This document shows positions 52,849 through 64,000 of a DNA stretch of 64,000 nt, piece by piece. The stretch comes from Anniella stebbinsi. Its lineage: Eukaryota; Chordata; Lepidosauria; Squamata; Anniellidae. Position numbers and translations under genes: made by a program. Within the stretch, counting starts at the first letter, position 1. Each line of letters starts with the position of its first letter. The DNA lies in assembly GCA_029215795.1 (NCBI GenBank), contig JARDYH010000002.1, positions 364,958,973 to 365,022,972 of the forward strand, read 5' to 3'. The notes under the pieces were generated by a model that saw nothing but the letters and a program-made list of their open reading frames with translations, was not told the origin of the DNA and did not search any database.

Positions 52849-53724
52849 GACTGTGCATAGTGGGGGTGGGGTTGGATGTCTGGGGAATTGCGGCTCCTCA
52901 CGATTGTGGCACTTAATTCCTCGTGCTTCTGCTGAACCAAGCAGGCTTCTGCGCGCAGGCATCACAAGTTTGGCACAAGGCAACTCCCTGCCTGCGGTGT
53001 GTAACTTTAGTTTTCAGGCACAACGTGCAGTTGCGACCGGATCAAGTATCTCTTGCGAACTTCCATGTGGATCCCTTTCTGAATATAGGTGTTGAGGCTG
53101 TCTAGCTTGGGCAGCCTGCGACCTGTGGCTGCCTTGTGTAGTTGCTGAGTGCCGAGGATTGGCCAAATGAGGTAAGGGACACAGTGCGCATTGGGCCCTA
53201 GGGTTAATTTGGCAGTCGTGCGCTGTGCTTAGAAGCTTTCCTGCTGGAACCATTGCAGTCAGAAGAACAGAGTAACCCCTCAGGCCACACAGGGAGATTC
53301 TCCTCAACTGGTCTGCGAGAGATGGCTGAAAATGCCATGATGGCTTTTGAGCTCATTCATGAACAGGTTTTGGGAAGGATCCGACTCCGTGGCACGAAGC
53401 CACAAGATCTATTCCAGGGCCATCTTGTGGTTGCAAGACGTTACATCGAATTTGCTTGGTTCCCTGCAGACTCTACATACTCCTGTTTCGCACCAGAATA
53501 ATCTGGCTTTCTGCCCTTTTGCAGACTGTTAGAGGTACCTGTGCAGTTCTGAGAAAGTGAAGTGCACACGAGCCCTGTTGGAAACAGTGGGGCTTAAACA
53601 CTTTCCTGAATATGCCCAGATCCAGTAGGACTTGGGTCTGCCTGACTTTGTCACGATTGCACCCCAGACACCCGAGTCTGTGGGGACGTCTGCGTGTGTT
53701 TATAGAGTTGCTTAAGCTTTCTAG

Positions 53725-53822
53725 AGGTGCTCCCTGGATGTGTTGGACTGCAATTCCCATCACTGGAAATGATGGGAATTGCAGTCTAAGACATCTGATG
53801 GGCACCAGGTTAGGGAAGGGTG
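53725..53822. mobile_element. Palindromic MITE-like repeat in the 3' UTR
   Basis: gttggactgcaattcccatc and gatgggaattgcagtctaag are near-perfect inverted arms around actggaaat. Outer arms gaggtgctccctggatgt / acatctgatgggcaccag also pair. It would form a strong hairpin in the long mRNA. Confidence 0.85.
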
Positions 53823-54587
53823 GCTTATGGAGCCAGTGAGTGGTTTAAACCAGATTGGAGGCACATTTTCTCCTTGCTGTCTTGCTTTGTAGCATCTAAT
53901 TCCCAGGGCGCTTGGGCTGGTTGGGGCCGTACTCTTATTCCGGTGAGCATTTTAAATCAGCCTGTAAACGATGGCTTTTACCTCTGCCGTGGCTGTCATG
54001 AGCAGGTAGCCTGGGTCTCCGCTTCCTAACTCTTCAGCTTGTGCCCCATCTCACACAACCGATCTGGAGAGGCCCTTCACCATGTAGAGACAGGGAGGGG
54101 AACTCAACCTTAAGCATCATGGTGGCCATTGGGACCCCAGTTGCCCAGAGAGGTCTCTTCCTTCCAGAGGTTCCTCCATGATAAATGGAATGTGTTGTCC
54201 AGCTCTATCACATCCTGGTAATTATATCCCTCTTAATAATAATAATAATAATATAATAATAATAATAATAATAACAGGGAGATCGTTTGCATTTTTAGTT
54301 CAAGCTCCTGTTTCCTTGGGTCTGTGATAAGAGGATTTGCTCTACTTTAGTTTGGTCATGATTCAGCTTTAAGAAGTCAATCCAGAGACCCTCTTGACAG
54401 GAAGCCTGCTTAAATGGCATCTTGGGAAGTCTGCCCACAGAGGCACTTCGTAACCAGGTAGCATTGTGGCATTGTTCTGATTGAGGTGGCCACAGATCTC
54501 CATTCTGTGTGGTGCCTGCAAGACCTCTTCCCTTCGAAGCCAGCCCGTGAGCGGGGGAATCTGCAACCACATGGGTTTTCCTCTTAC

Positions 54588-54595
54588 CATTTCAA
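54588..54595 (+). promoter_or_regulatory. miR-203 seed-match site (8mer CATTTCAA)
   Basis: The octamer CATTTCAA is the perfect complement of miR-203 bases 2-8 with an A opposite base 1. Repression of p63 by miR-203 in stratifying epidermis is established in mammals. The site is about 2 kb into the UTR, so only the long transcript would carry it. A chance match in 3 kb is possible. Confidence 0.45.
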
Positions 54596-54880
54596 TGGGG
54601 GATTCTCTGAGCCAGATCTTTTGGATTCCTATCAGCTCCTGCTTCTTCTTGCTGCTAGAGTTTCATGGATAACATTTCCACATCAATGCGCTCGGGATGG
54701 CCTCCGAGGCTGGATTCCAGCAAACAATTTTTCTTCACTTTTGTTCACGGCGTTTTCAGTCCTGCTGGGAAACAAATTGCCCTTTGACCTCCATTGCAAA
54801 CTGACTGCAAAATTCAATGTTTTTTTTGGGGGGGGGGATTGTTGATCAACTCTCGGGATATCCAAAGCAGTAAGCCTTCT

Positions 54881-54917
<37 letters not shown>
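54881..54917. repeat. (GT)n microsatellite in the 3' UTR
   Basis: About 18 GT units followed by a T-rich run. Confidence 0.95.
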
Positions 54918-54920
<3 letters not shown>

Positions 54921-55543
54921 ATTTTTTTTTATACGTCTGCCATCCACCGCCTTTACTTCCACCTCCCACGGGGCTTTGTACTGGCAAATATACATTAATC
55001 TTATGCAGACACATCGTTCTGCAAAAGTTCTGCACATGTCTGCAGTGTGATGCGAGACATACTTCCCTGTAAAGTTTGTAAGTATAGAATTGTGTTGTAT
55101 GTATTATTGTTTTTGTCATTTCCTGGCGCAGTCATTTATGGATTTCTTCTTTTTTTAAAAAAAAAAAATAATGTTACTTATTTCTCCTTGGGATATTGGG
55201 CCTTTCAGAACCACATTTTTGTTTGTATTATTTTTTTATTATTATTGTTTTTATGGGAAAGGCTAATCTGCGTTATGACTTGCAAAATGCTGGGGATGTT
55301 CGTGTTAATGCGGTGTCTGCATTAATAAAACACAGTGGGCGGGGGGGAGATGATTGCAAACTCTCTCTGGGGGGGAGGGGGCGGCGGGTGATTGGGGATG
55401 GAGAGGGAGGGTTGACTTCAAGAGTCCTAGATTTCAAAAGAAGTTCATTTGTTCAATCCAGGTGGCAGGACACTCGCAGGTTCTTCACGACTTGTAAGAA
55501 GTATTAATTCGATGGAAAACACTCTGTTGTCAAAGCCAATGTA

Positions 55544-55549
55544 AATAAA
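55544..55549 (+). terminator. Distal poly(A) signal candidate
   Basis: AATAAA in caatgtaaataaaaccatg, with a downstream GT-rich segment (gtattgagtgttttctagtg). A second AATAAA lies 220 bp upstream at 55324-55329. I take this as the main 3' end because the sequence beyond it loses any conserved look. Confidence 0.5.
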
Positions 55550-55565
55550 ACCATGTTACAAAAGC

Positions 55566-56638
55566 CGTATTGAGTGTTTTCTAGTGCTGGGGGAAGTTGC
55601 GCTGGTTTTTGGCATGGGGCAACGTGTTGACTGTTGCTTTTAGAGGGAGGACATGGCTGGCTTAGAAAACACAGGTTGGGCCCCTCTACAAGGCAGAGGG
55701 CTCTGGGGGCTTTGCGTGCCCCCCGCCAAGGGGGTCACAAAGTATCCTGGGGAGCTTTTTTTAATTATTTTTACAATGTGTGCCCTGTTGATGTGCCTGG
55801 GAGACCATCTCTCTCACCAGGCTGGGTAATTCAGTTCCAGGAACAAAAAGGGTTCCTTCCCAGCTGAAAATAAGTGTCCAAAACGTTGCACGGGAGGCAA
55901 GTTGATACTGAGCAGTTGGTAGGTGGGAGGGGGATGCTTTTTCCAGTTCTTTTCCAGTCAGGAACCAGGTGCAATTGCCTCAGCGCTCTGTGCCTTATGC
56001 GCAGGAGTTCTGGCTTTTGAACGTCCGTGTGCAATGAGAACATTAGAGGAACCCTTCTGCATTAGATTGGGAGTCCATCTAGTCCTGTCTTCTGCTTCCA
56101 TAAGTAACCTGGCAAATGCTTCTGGGGATCCCACAAGCAGGGCATGAAGGCAATACCCCTCCCCTACTCACCCCTCCCCAAAGGAACTGGTTCCATATTG
56201 CAATTTTGACTAATAGCTGCCATTAGGCCAACTGATACAGGGGGCGCCAAACTGCTTTCAACGTGAAGGCCCAAGTTCCATTTCATATTTCAAGGAAGCT
56301 CTCAGGGGTGGCATAAAAATACCAAAAATACTAGCGTAATTGAGCTTAAATCTCCTCCTGCTTTAGAAGTCTAAGAAACTAAGCTTTAGGAGGAGCATCT
56401 CAACCGAATCTGAGTCGAGGCGGTCCTGGGTCATCATGAGGCACCCCGAATCTGAGTTGGGATGGTGGTGGACCCCTCACCCCCGACTGCCAACCCACCC
56501 GGGAAAGCCAGCGTGAGGCCGTGGCCAACCATGAATCCTCCCCTCCCTCCCCCTCCTCTCCCTCCCCAGTCACTCCACAAACCCGCCGCCACAGGGACTT
56601 ACCATTGCTATGGTTACTCCTCCCTTACAGCTATTTAA
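55566..56638. other. Intergenic start, downstream of TP63
   Basis: No gene seen. A degraded reverse CR1-like piece lies at about 56050-56240 (tccatctagtcctgtcttct, ccacaagcagggcatgaagg). 56225-56400 is a degraded repeat also present at 40920-41090. Confidence 0.5.
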
Positions 56639-59600
56639 TAGGGATGTGCACTGACCCCCCGGATCGGATCGGATAGCGGATCGGAATCGGACCTGGGGGG
56701 TCGGATCGGATCGGATCAGATCGGAGGATGGTCGGATCGGATCGGACCGGATGTCCGATCCGGATCGGACGCCATTTTGAATGCTTTTTCCCATAGCCAA
56801 GTATTGTTTTACAAAAACGCCTATAACTTTTTCATTTTTAAAGATAGAAGGATGAAACTTGGGCACATTATACACTGGTTAGGGATAGTTATCTGAGAGA
56901 AATTTCAGAAAGATTGGTGCATGCGTTTTGTGGCAATTAATTGTTTAATAAATACCCAGAAATGCCTATAACTTTGTCATTTTTAAAGTTACAAACATGA
57001 AACTTTGCCACATTGTAGGTGGTACCTTGGGACCTATCTGTGAGAAATTTCAGAAACTTAGGTGCTTGCCTTGTGTGGCAATTAATTTTAGAAAAATGGG
57101 TAGTAGTGGGGTAAATACATTTACGCCTCCCATTTTTTTATTTTTGAAGATACAAACAGGAAACTTGGGCACACTACAGGTACCACTTGCCTTGATATGT
57201 GTGTGAAATTTCAGAAACATTGGAGCTTGCCTTGTGTGGCAATTAATTTTTGAAACAATGAGGAAAGAAACACCTATAACTTTGTCATTTTTAAAGTTAC
57301 ACACATGAAACTTTGCCACATTGTAGGTGGTACCTTGGGACCTATGTGTGTGAAATTTCAGAAACATAGGTGCTTGCCTTGTGTGGCAATTAATTTTTTA
57401 ATAAATACCCAGGAATGCCTATAACTTTGTCATTTGTAAAGTTACACACATGAAACTTTGCCACATTGTAGGCGGTACCTTGGGACCTATGTGTGTAAAA
57501 TTTCAGAAACGTAGGTGCTTGTATTGTGTGGCAATTAATTTTTGAAACAATGAGGGATTCATTGGACAGCACTTGCCCATAGGGATTCATTGGACAGTAC
57601 TTGCCCATAGGGATTCATTGGACAGTACTTGCCCATAGGGATTCATTGGACAGTACTTTCCTATAGGAAATCATTGGAAAGCACTTGCCCATAGAAAATC
57701 ATTGGAAAGCACTTGCCCATTGAGAAATACAGTTATGCCTCCCACTTTTTTATTTTTGAAGATACAAACAGGAAACTTGGGCACATTGTAGACTGGTTAG
57801 GGATAGTTATCTGTCAGAAATTTCAGAAAGATTGGTGCATGCGTTTTGTGGCAATTAATTTTTTAATAAATACCCAGGAATGCCTATAACTTTGTCATTT
57901 TTAAAGTTACATACATGAAACTTTGTCACATTGTAGGTGGTACCTTGGGATCTATGTGTGTAAAATTTCAAAAACGTAGGTGCTTGCCTTGTATGGCAAT
58001 TAATTTTAGAAAAATGGGTAGTAGTGGGGTAAATACATTTACGCCTCCCATTTTTTTATTTTTAAAGATACAAACAGGAAACATGGGCACATTACAGGGA
58101 ACACTTCACTTGATATGTGTGTAAAATTTCAGAATGATAGGTCCAGGCATGTGGTGGCAAGGTGTCTGCACACACCACTTTGAAGACTGTAGAAAATTTC
58201 TCCTGTAACGATCCCAGCGAGAGAGAGTGATCCTAGGCTCAGCCGTTCTGCTTGAGTGAAAGTATCAAAGCAGACACGAGCCAAGTGCTACTTTGTTTCT
58301 CCTTTTGTAATGGATACTAGCTCAGTTGCAGCCAAGCGTGCAAGGATCAAAGAGATGAGAGAAAGTGTTTCCTTCTTCTTCCCGGGAGGCGGGAGGGTGC
58401 AATTGACAGCCCCAGCCTCTGTGTAAAAAAGGTTAATAACTTTTAATCTAAAAAATTCGTAGCCACCAAATGCCTGGACCTATCATTCTGAAATTTTACA
58501 CACATATCAAGTGAAGTGTTCCCTGTAATGTGCCCATGTTTCCTGTTTGTATCTTTAAAAATAAAAAAATGGGAGGCGTAAATGTATTTACCCCACTACT
58601 ACCCATTTTTCTAAAATTAATTGTCATACAAGGCAAGCACCTACGTTTTTGAAATTTTACACACATAGGTCCCAAGGTACCACCTACAATGTGGCAAAGT
58701 TTCATGTATGTAACTTTAAAAATGACAAAGTTATAGGCATTCCTGGGTATTTATTAAAAAATTAATTGCCACAAAACGCATGCACCAATCTTTCTGAAAT
58801 TTCTGACAGATAACTATCCCTAACCAGTCTACAATGTGCCCAAGTTTTCTGTTTGTATCTTCAAAAATAAAAAAGTGGGAGGCATAACTGTATTTCTCAA
58901 TGGGCAAGTGCTTTCCAATGATTTTCTATGGGCAAGTGCTTTCCAATGATTTCCTATAGGAAAGTACTGTCCAATGAATCCCTATGGGCAAGTACTGTCC
59001 AATGAATCCCTATGGGCAAGTGCTGTCCAATGAATCCCTCATTGTTTCAAAAATTAATTGCCACACAATACAAGCACCTACGTTTCTGAAATTTTACACA
59101 CATAGGTCCCAAGGTACCGCCTACAATGTGGCAAAGTTTCATGTGTGTAACTTTACAAATGACAAAGTTATAGGCATTCCTGGGTATTTATTAAAAAATT
59201 AATTGCCACACAAGGCAAGCACCTATGTTTCTGAAATTTCACACACATAGGTCCCAAGGTACCACCTACAATGTGGCAAAGTTTCATGTGTGTAACTTTA
59301 AAAATGACAAAGTTATAGGTGTTTCTTTCCTCATTGTTTCAAAAATTAATTGCCACACAAGGCAAGCTCCAATGTTTCTGAAATTTCACACACATATCAA
59401 GGCAAGTGGTACCTGTAATGTGCCCAAGTTTCCTGTTTGTATCTTCAAAAATAAAAAAATGGGAGGCGTAAATGTATTTACCCCACTACTACCCATTTTT
59501 CTAAAATTAATTGCCACACAAGGCAAGCACCTAAGTTTCTGAAATTTCTCACAGATAGGTCCCAAGGTACCACCTACAATGTGGCAAAGTTTCATGTTTG

Positions 59601-59960
59601 TAACTTTAAAAATGACAAAGTTATAGGCATTTCTGGGTATTTATTAAACAATTAATTGCCACAAAACGCATGCACCAATCTTTCTGAAATTTCTCACAGA
59701 TAACTATCCCTAACCAGTGTATAATGTGCCCAAGTTTCATCCTTCTATCTTTAAAAATGAAAAAGTTATAGGCGTTTTTGTAAAACAATACTTGGCTATG
59801 GGAAAAAGCATTCAAAATGGCGTCCGATCCGGATCGGACCTCGTCGGATCGGATCGGATCGGAGGTTGATCGGATCGGATCGGATCGGATCGGATTTTCC
59901 CGATTTTGGGGCGGATCGGATTCGGATCGTGGATCGGATCCGATCCGATGCACACCCCTA
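56639..59960. mobile_element. 3.3-kb foldback DNA transposon, second copy, with 8-bp duplication
   Basis: Ends tagggatgtgca and tgcacaccccta. Target duplication ctatttaa at 56631-56638 and 59961-59968. Same subterminal GATCCG runs and ~120-bp sub-repeats as the copy at 20950. The arms meet across an unpaired centre of about 300 bp (58158-58459). Each arm also carries a ~30-bp tandem repeat (gggattcattggacagtact, 57555-57720 and mirrored at 58895-59037) that the other copy lacks. No transposase. Confidence 0.93.
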
Positions 59961-59968
59961 CTATTTAA

Positions 59969-61263
59969 AGGTAAGATGAGGGGCTTGCTCTTTTTCATAG
60001 ATGTATGGTTGCAAACTAGGGAAATGGCCCTTTACAGACTCCCGGGAGTGGGGTTGAGGAACCAGGAAATTGCAAAGGCCGACCCACTTCGGGGGGGGGG
60101 GTGCAAACCTTGCTTCGGTGTCGGGGTTAGACGGCCAAGCCCTAAAGCACTTTGAGTCAAATCGGGGCCCTTTTGGAGACTCCGAAACTGCCTCCGAGGT
60201 GAATCGGGAGGAAGGGCTATGCACAGCCCTAATTTCAACCTTTAGAACAGAGGAAAAGCACACAAAAGCCAGAGAACCACCAAACAACTAGTGGGGAGGG
60301 GCCAGGGGAAGGGGGCATGGCCATCTCAGGACCTCAGGCAGGTTGTATTGGGGTCCCATATTTGGCCCTTGGGGTTCTCCCCATCTGCTCTAAAACCACG
60401 CCTGCATATCTCTTAGGTCTTGTAGTGCAGCCACATGGACAACAAAATACTTTAGGCCAATTCTACTCACATGATTAAGCCTGGGAGGATGAGGGGTCTT
60501 GCACAGCCCCCAAAGTAGCCAGTTTCTTGTTCTGAATATTTTACACTTGACCTCTCACATGCGTTTCGCGTCAGTCTAAGACTTTGCCAGAGTTAGTGAC
60601 TTGCATGTGTGAATGGATCTGTTGCAGCTTTCATATTGTCTCAAGCACACAGTTGTTCAATATGGAGGCAATTTTACATATTCATTTCCCACGTTAAAAG
60701 AGCAGCAAGCCAAGGACTGGCATACCTGCATGCCCAAATCAATGCTTAGCTTCGAGGCAAAGGTGACGGGCACAGAATTTTCTCGTTGAGCTTGGTTTGG
60801 ATGCCGGAGACGGCCTTGTCCTTTTCGGATTTTTCTTTCTTTCTCGTTGCTCCATTGTTTTCAAAGCCAAATCAGCAACCGAGTTGAGACAATGGAGGGA
60901 AATTGGAAGTCTAGAAGGAGCACAGTCAGTTAGTCATGTGCTCATGGGTCAATCCAAAGATGTAACTTGGTGAATTCCAGTTTGTGTGCAGGGGCATCCT
61001 AGTATGGCCTGATGGAGGCTGCAGTGCATCTTGAACAAGTAACCCATCATGTTAGTTGCATTCATGACTCCTCTGTCCCCTCAAGCGAAGAGATTTTGTG
61101 CAGCATTACACGCACACACATACGCACACACACACACACACACACAGGCTTTCCACCAGTATATTTGCCAGCATGTTCAACCAATATGTGGGCAGTGACA
61201 TCAGGAGTATGGATACATTGGGATCTCCTAACACAGCCCATGCTACATGAGTCCCAGTACTGG
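59969..61263. other. Intergenic, no gene seen
   Basis: Contains a G run (60091-60100), a piece of the repeat seen at 15300 and 41060 (caacctttagaacagaggaa, about 60236) and a (CA)n run (61109-61147). No coding signal recognised. Confidence 0.45.
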
Positions 61264-61292
61264 GAAAAAGGAGGGATATAAATAATAATAAT

Positions 61293-61324
<32 letters not shown>

Positions 61325-61325
61325 C
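61264..61325. repeat. (AAT)n run, probable LINE tail
   Basis: gggatataaataataataat preceding about 15 AAT units. The phrase is a common LINE 3' end. Confidence 0.8.
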
Positions 61326-61635
61326 ATTATAAATAATTTTATAAGTATAATATAATATAATTATACAATAATCAAAAATACAAAACCTCTGGTAAAAACA
61401 GCTTACATCAGCACATGTATACCACACTCAACAGATCAACATAGTCATAGAACACCCACACCTATTCCCGATATTCCTAACTGAATGCAAAACCTACATT
61501 AAACCAAAAACTCCAGACACCCAAAACCCAGCTACCTACAGACCCATTACATGCCTTCCAACACTCTACAAAATTTTAACCGCCACAATCACACAGAAAA
61601 TTGAAGCACATTTCACCCAATATAATATACTCGCA

Positions 61636-61850
61636 GGCTCAATTTGGACGACACAATAAACAACTGGTGTGGGGAAAACAATCGTCAGTTGTTTTGACTA
61701 TTGTGTCATTCCAATGCTGCCATAGTCAACTCAGCGCTGATCCTCATCCACACCACAGTTGATTATTTATTACCATGTTGTGTGGGGAGTATCCCCTAGG
61801 GTTAGGGTTAGTCAACCCACCATTGACTATCGTGTCATCCGAATTGAGCC
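61636..61850. mobile_element. GGCTCAATTTGG-ended MITE in the R4-like LINE, first of three
   Basis: Ends GGCTCAATTTGGACGACACA and TCATCCGAATTGAGCC. Oriented like copy 1. Carries ctagggttagggttagtc in place of the segment found in copies 1 and 3. Confidence 0.87.
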
Positions 61851-61853
61851 AGT

Positions 61854-62362
61854 GGCTCAGTTTGGACGACATATTAAGCAACGGAGGGGTAAATAACGTA
61901 CTGACCATGCATTAGGCAGGAGGAGCTCCAAAGACAACACACTGCAGCCGGCGCTGCTCAGAACCGGCAAACGCCCCAGCTGCAAAGAACTTGCAGCTGC
62001 CATTTTGGTTGTAGCCTCTCCTCTGTGTGTTCCCCAGCCATATCCCAGCATGCACTGTGAGTTCTGTCGGCTGCATAAAGCGGCTGGGGTTTTTTGGCTG
62101 CTCTAGGCAGCAGAACTCTATTCCGAAACGGAATAGTCCACAGAGAGAGGGGGGGCTGAATTCAGACGACACTTTAAACAACGGGGCTTCGGGCTAAACA
62201 ACGTGCAAGCCCGTTGTTTCACTCCATTGTTTAAAGTGCCTGATTAACATACTGTCAGTTGTGTGTGCGTTGTGTGCTGCCCCCCAGACGACACAATAAG
62301 CAACACAACTGACGATTGTTCCCCCCCTCCTCCATTGCCTAATGTGTCGTCCGAACTGAGCC
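61854..62362. mobile_element. 509-bp related element, second of three
   Basis: Ends GGCTCAGTTTGGACGACATA and GTCGTCCGAACTGAGCC. Inside are tgaattcagacgacacttta and the inverted aacaacggggcttcggg / aagcccgttgtttc, so it may itself be composite. Separated from both neighbours by agt. Confidence 0.8.
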
Positions 62363-62365
62363 AGT

Positions 62366-62586
62366 GGCTCAATTCGGACGACATGATAGTCAATGGTGGG
62401 TTGACTAACCCTAACTCTAGCCCTAGGGGGTACTCCCCACACAACATGGTCATAAACAATCAACTGTGGTGTGGATGAGGATCAGCGCTGAGTTGACTAT
62501 GGCAGCATTCGGATGACACAATAGTCAAAACAACTGACGATTGTTTCCCCCACACCAGTTGTTTATTGTGTCGTCCGAATTGAGCC
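62366..62586. mobile_element. GGCTCAATTCGG-ended MITE in the R4-like LINE, third of three
   Basis: Ends GGCTCAATTCGGACGACATG and GTCGTCCGAATTGAGCC. It is the reverse-oriented partner of the first, with gactaaccctaactctagcc in the variable segment. Followed by agt. Confidence 0.87.
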
Positions 62587-64000
62587 AGTGTCATCATGAG
62601 GCAAACAGAAAAACAGAAAAGAAACCTCCACACCTGCTACATAAACTATAAAAGGCTTTCAACTCCATCCCACACAGTTGGCTGAAAAAAGTACTGGAAA
62701 TATACAAAATACATCCCTCAATCCAAAACTTTCTGACAAGAATCATGGAGACATTGAGAATGACAATACACCTAACAACATACAAGAATCATATACAGAC
62801 ATAAAAAATAAATATCAAACGTCGCATATTCCAAGGTGACGCATAAAGTGCTCTATGGTTTTGCCTGTGTCTGAATGCACTATCCAACACCCTTAACAAC
62901 ACCACATACGGCATCAACATAAAGCACCAAAAACAAGCAAAGCACAGAATCAATCACCTCCTGTACATGGATGACATCAAAATCTATGCTTCCACTTTAA
63001 CACAGCTAAAAGGCCTCCTGCGAATCACTGAGGAGCTGACAACAGACATGAAAATGGAATTCAGGATAGGAAAATGCAAGATCCTACACATAGAAAGAGG
63101 AAAATGGAAAGAAGAAGAAACAGCAGAAAGACTAAATAACTAAATATTAGAAAACATGGAAGAAAATGAAACCTACAAATACTTAGGATTCCAACAAAAC
63201 ACAAAAATCAATCACTCACCTATCACAAATCCTAAAATCTAAACTCAACTTGAAACACATTTTCAAAGCCACCAACACCTACACAATACCCATTTCCACA
63301 TACTCATTCGGAATCATACACTGGTCGCACGCTGAACTCAAAGAAATAAACAGACTCAATTGTACCGAACAACAACCAGCAGGAAAGAAGGAGGAAGAGG
63401 TCTGCTGGACATTAACACAATTCATGCTAAACAGATAAAATCACTCAGAGAATTCTTCCACACCATCCCCCCCCATTCATAAAGCCATAGTAACAGCAGA
63501 TAAAAACTACACCCCACTCAACCTAGCACTACAAAATGAGGACCAAACACGACATCACACTTGCAGAGAAAAAAAGAAAAATGGGCACAAAAAGCCCTTC
63601 ATGGGAAGCACTACAACATAATACAAAACCCACGAATAAAAAAAGAACAATCGTACGAATGGCTCAGGAAGGCTGAGCGATTTCCAGAAACCGAAGGATT
63701 CTTAATAGTTATTCAGGATCAAGTTATAGCAACCAGGAACTACCAAAAATACATCATAAACGATAACAGCGTAACAACAAATCTATGCAGGAAATGCCAT
63801 CAGTTCCAAGAAACAATAGACCACATAACAGGAGGATGTAAAATTCTGGCAGGAATGGACTATACAGACAGACACAATACAGCTGCAAAAACAATTCACC
63901 AACAACTGGCCATCAAATTCAACCTTATCAAACAACCTACACCATACTATATATATATTCACCCGAAACAATCTTGGAAAATGCAGATTACAAAATATAC

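Larger units (their letters stand above)
52564..55565 (+). other. TP63: Probable 3' UTR of the alpha/beta transcripts
   Basis: About 3 kb after the alpha stop with no coding signal. It contains two strong poly(A) signals, a palindromic repeat at 53725-53822, an ATA simple repeat (54236-54275), a long GT run (54881-54917) and a perfect miR-203 seed match. The human TP63 3' UTR is also several kilobases long, so the distal end near 55565 is plausible. The end is inferred from the last AATAAA, not observed. Confidence 0.6.
61430..64000 (+). mobile_element. R4/Dong-like LINE, reverse-transcriptase region, broken and cut by window end
   Basis: Plus-strand remnants in order: TYIKPKTPDTQNPATYRPIT then CLPTLYKILTATITQKIEAH (RT motifs 1-2, ending 61635); YKKAFNSIPHSWLKKVLEIY (motif 3, from about 62650); LLYMDDIKIYA with the catalytic YMDD at 62964-62975; and NETYKYLGFQQNT. 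Near the end, LCRKCHQFQETIDHITGGC (about 63785-63840) is a CCHC zinc knuckle, then AGMDYTDRHNTAAKTIHQQL. This order is that of the R4/R2 branch of LINEs with a restriction-like endonuclease. Internal stops, frameshifts and the MITE cluster make it dead. Confidence 0.8.

Noticed and set aside
52027..52983. 318-codon minus-strand open frame over exon 14
   Set aside because: Antisense shadow of the GC-rich terminal exon; no domain recognised.

Overview
This is a vertebrate nuclear window holding the 3' two thirds of TP63 (tumour protein p63) on the + strand. Ten coding exons of the alpha isoform are readable (18165..52563), equivalent to human exons 5 to 14. They have canonical AG/GT borders and continuous phase, and nine of the ten match the human coding lengths as I know them; exon 10 is 6 bp longer. 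Together they encode 489 residues: nearly all of the DNA-binding domain, the tetramerisation domain, the proline-rich linker with a PPPPY motif, the SAM domain and the C-terminal inhibitory domain. An alternative terminal exon for the gamma isoform (39495..39606) lies between exons 10 and 11. The exons for the TA and deltaN starts and human exon 4 are not seen and must lie to the left.

The repeats point to a squamate reptile, probably a lizard: CR1 and CR1/L2-like LINE 3' ends, a 5'-truncated L1, R4/Dong-like LINEs, tRNA-derived SINEs, many ATA-tailed LINE ends, and many short inverted-repeat DNA transposons. The species is an inference.

Layout: 1..18164 is intron 4 (partial), with a ~100-bp-unit minisatellite, LINE/SINE pieces and a CpG-rich patch. 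18165..31993 holds exons 5 to 9, the core of the DNA-binding domain, and a 3.1-kb foldback transposon in intron 6. 31994..47307 holds exon 10, the gamma exon with its own poly(A) signal, a second foldback element, an L1 with a 15-bp target duplication and several MITEs. 47308..52563 holds exons 11 to 14. The 3' UTR probably runs to about 55565, with a proximal and a distal poly(A) signal and a perfect miR-203 seed site. From 55.6 kb to the end there is no recognisable host gene. That stretch holds a second 3.3-kb foldback element of the same family and an R4-like LINE broken by three tandem MITEs.

The exons can be joined as alpha (5-14), beta (exon 13 skipped), gamma (exon 10 to the gamma exon) or a read-through form ending at the exon 10 donor. 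I found no undescribed gene system. The most unusual content is the nested foldback transposons with intact target-site duplications, and a beta-isoform tail that reads shorter than the human one.
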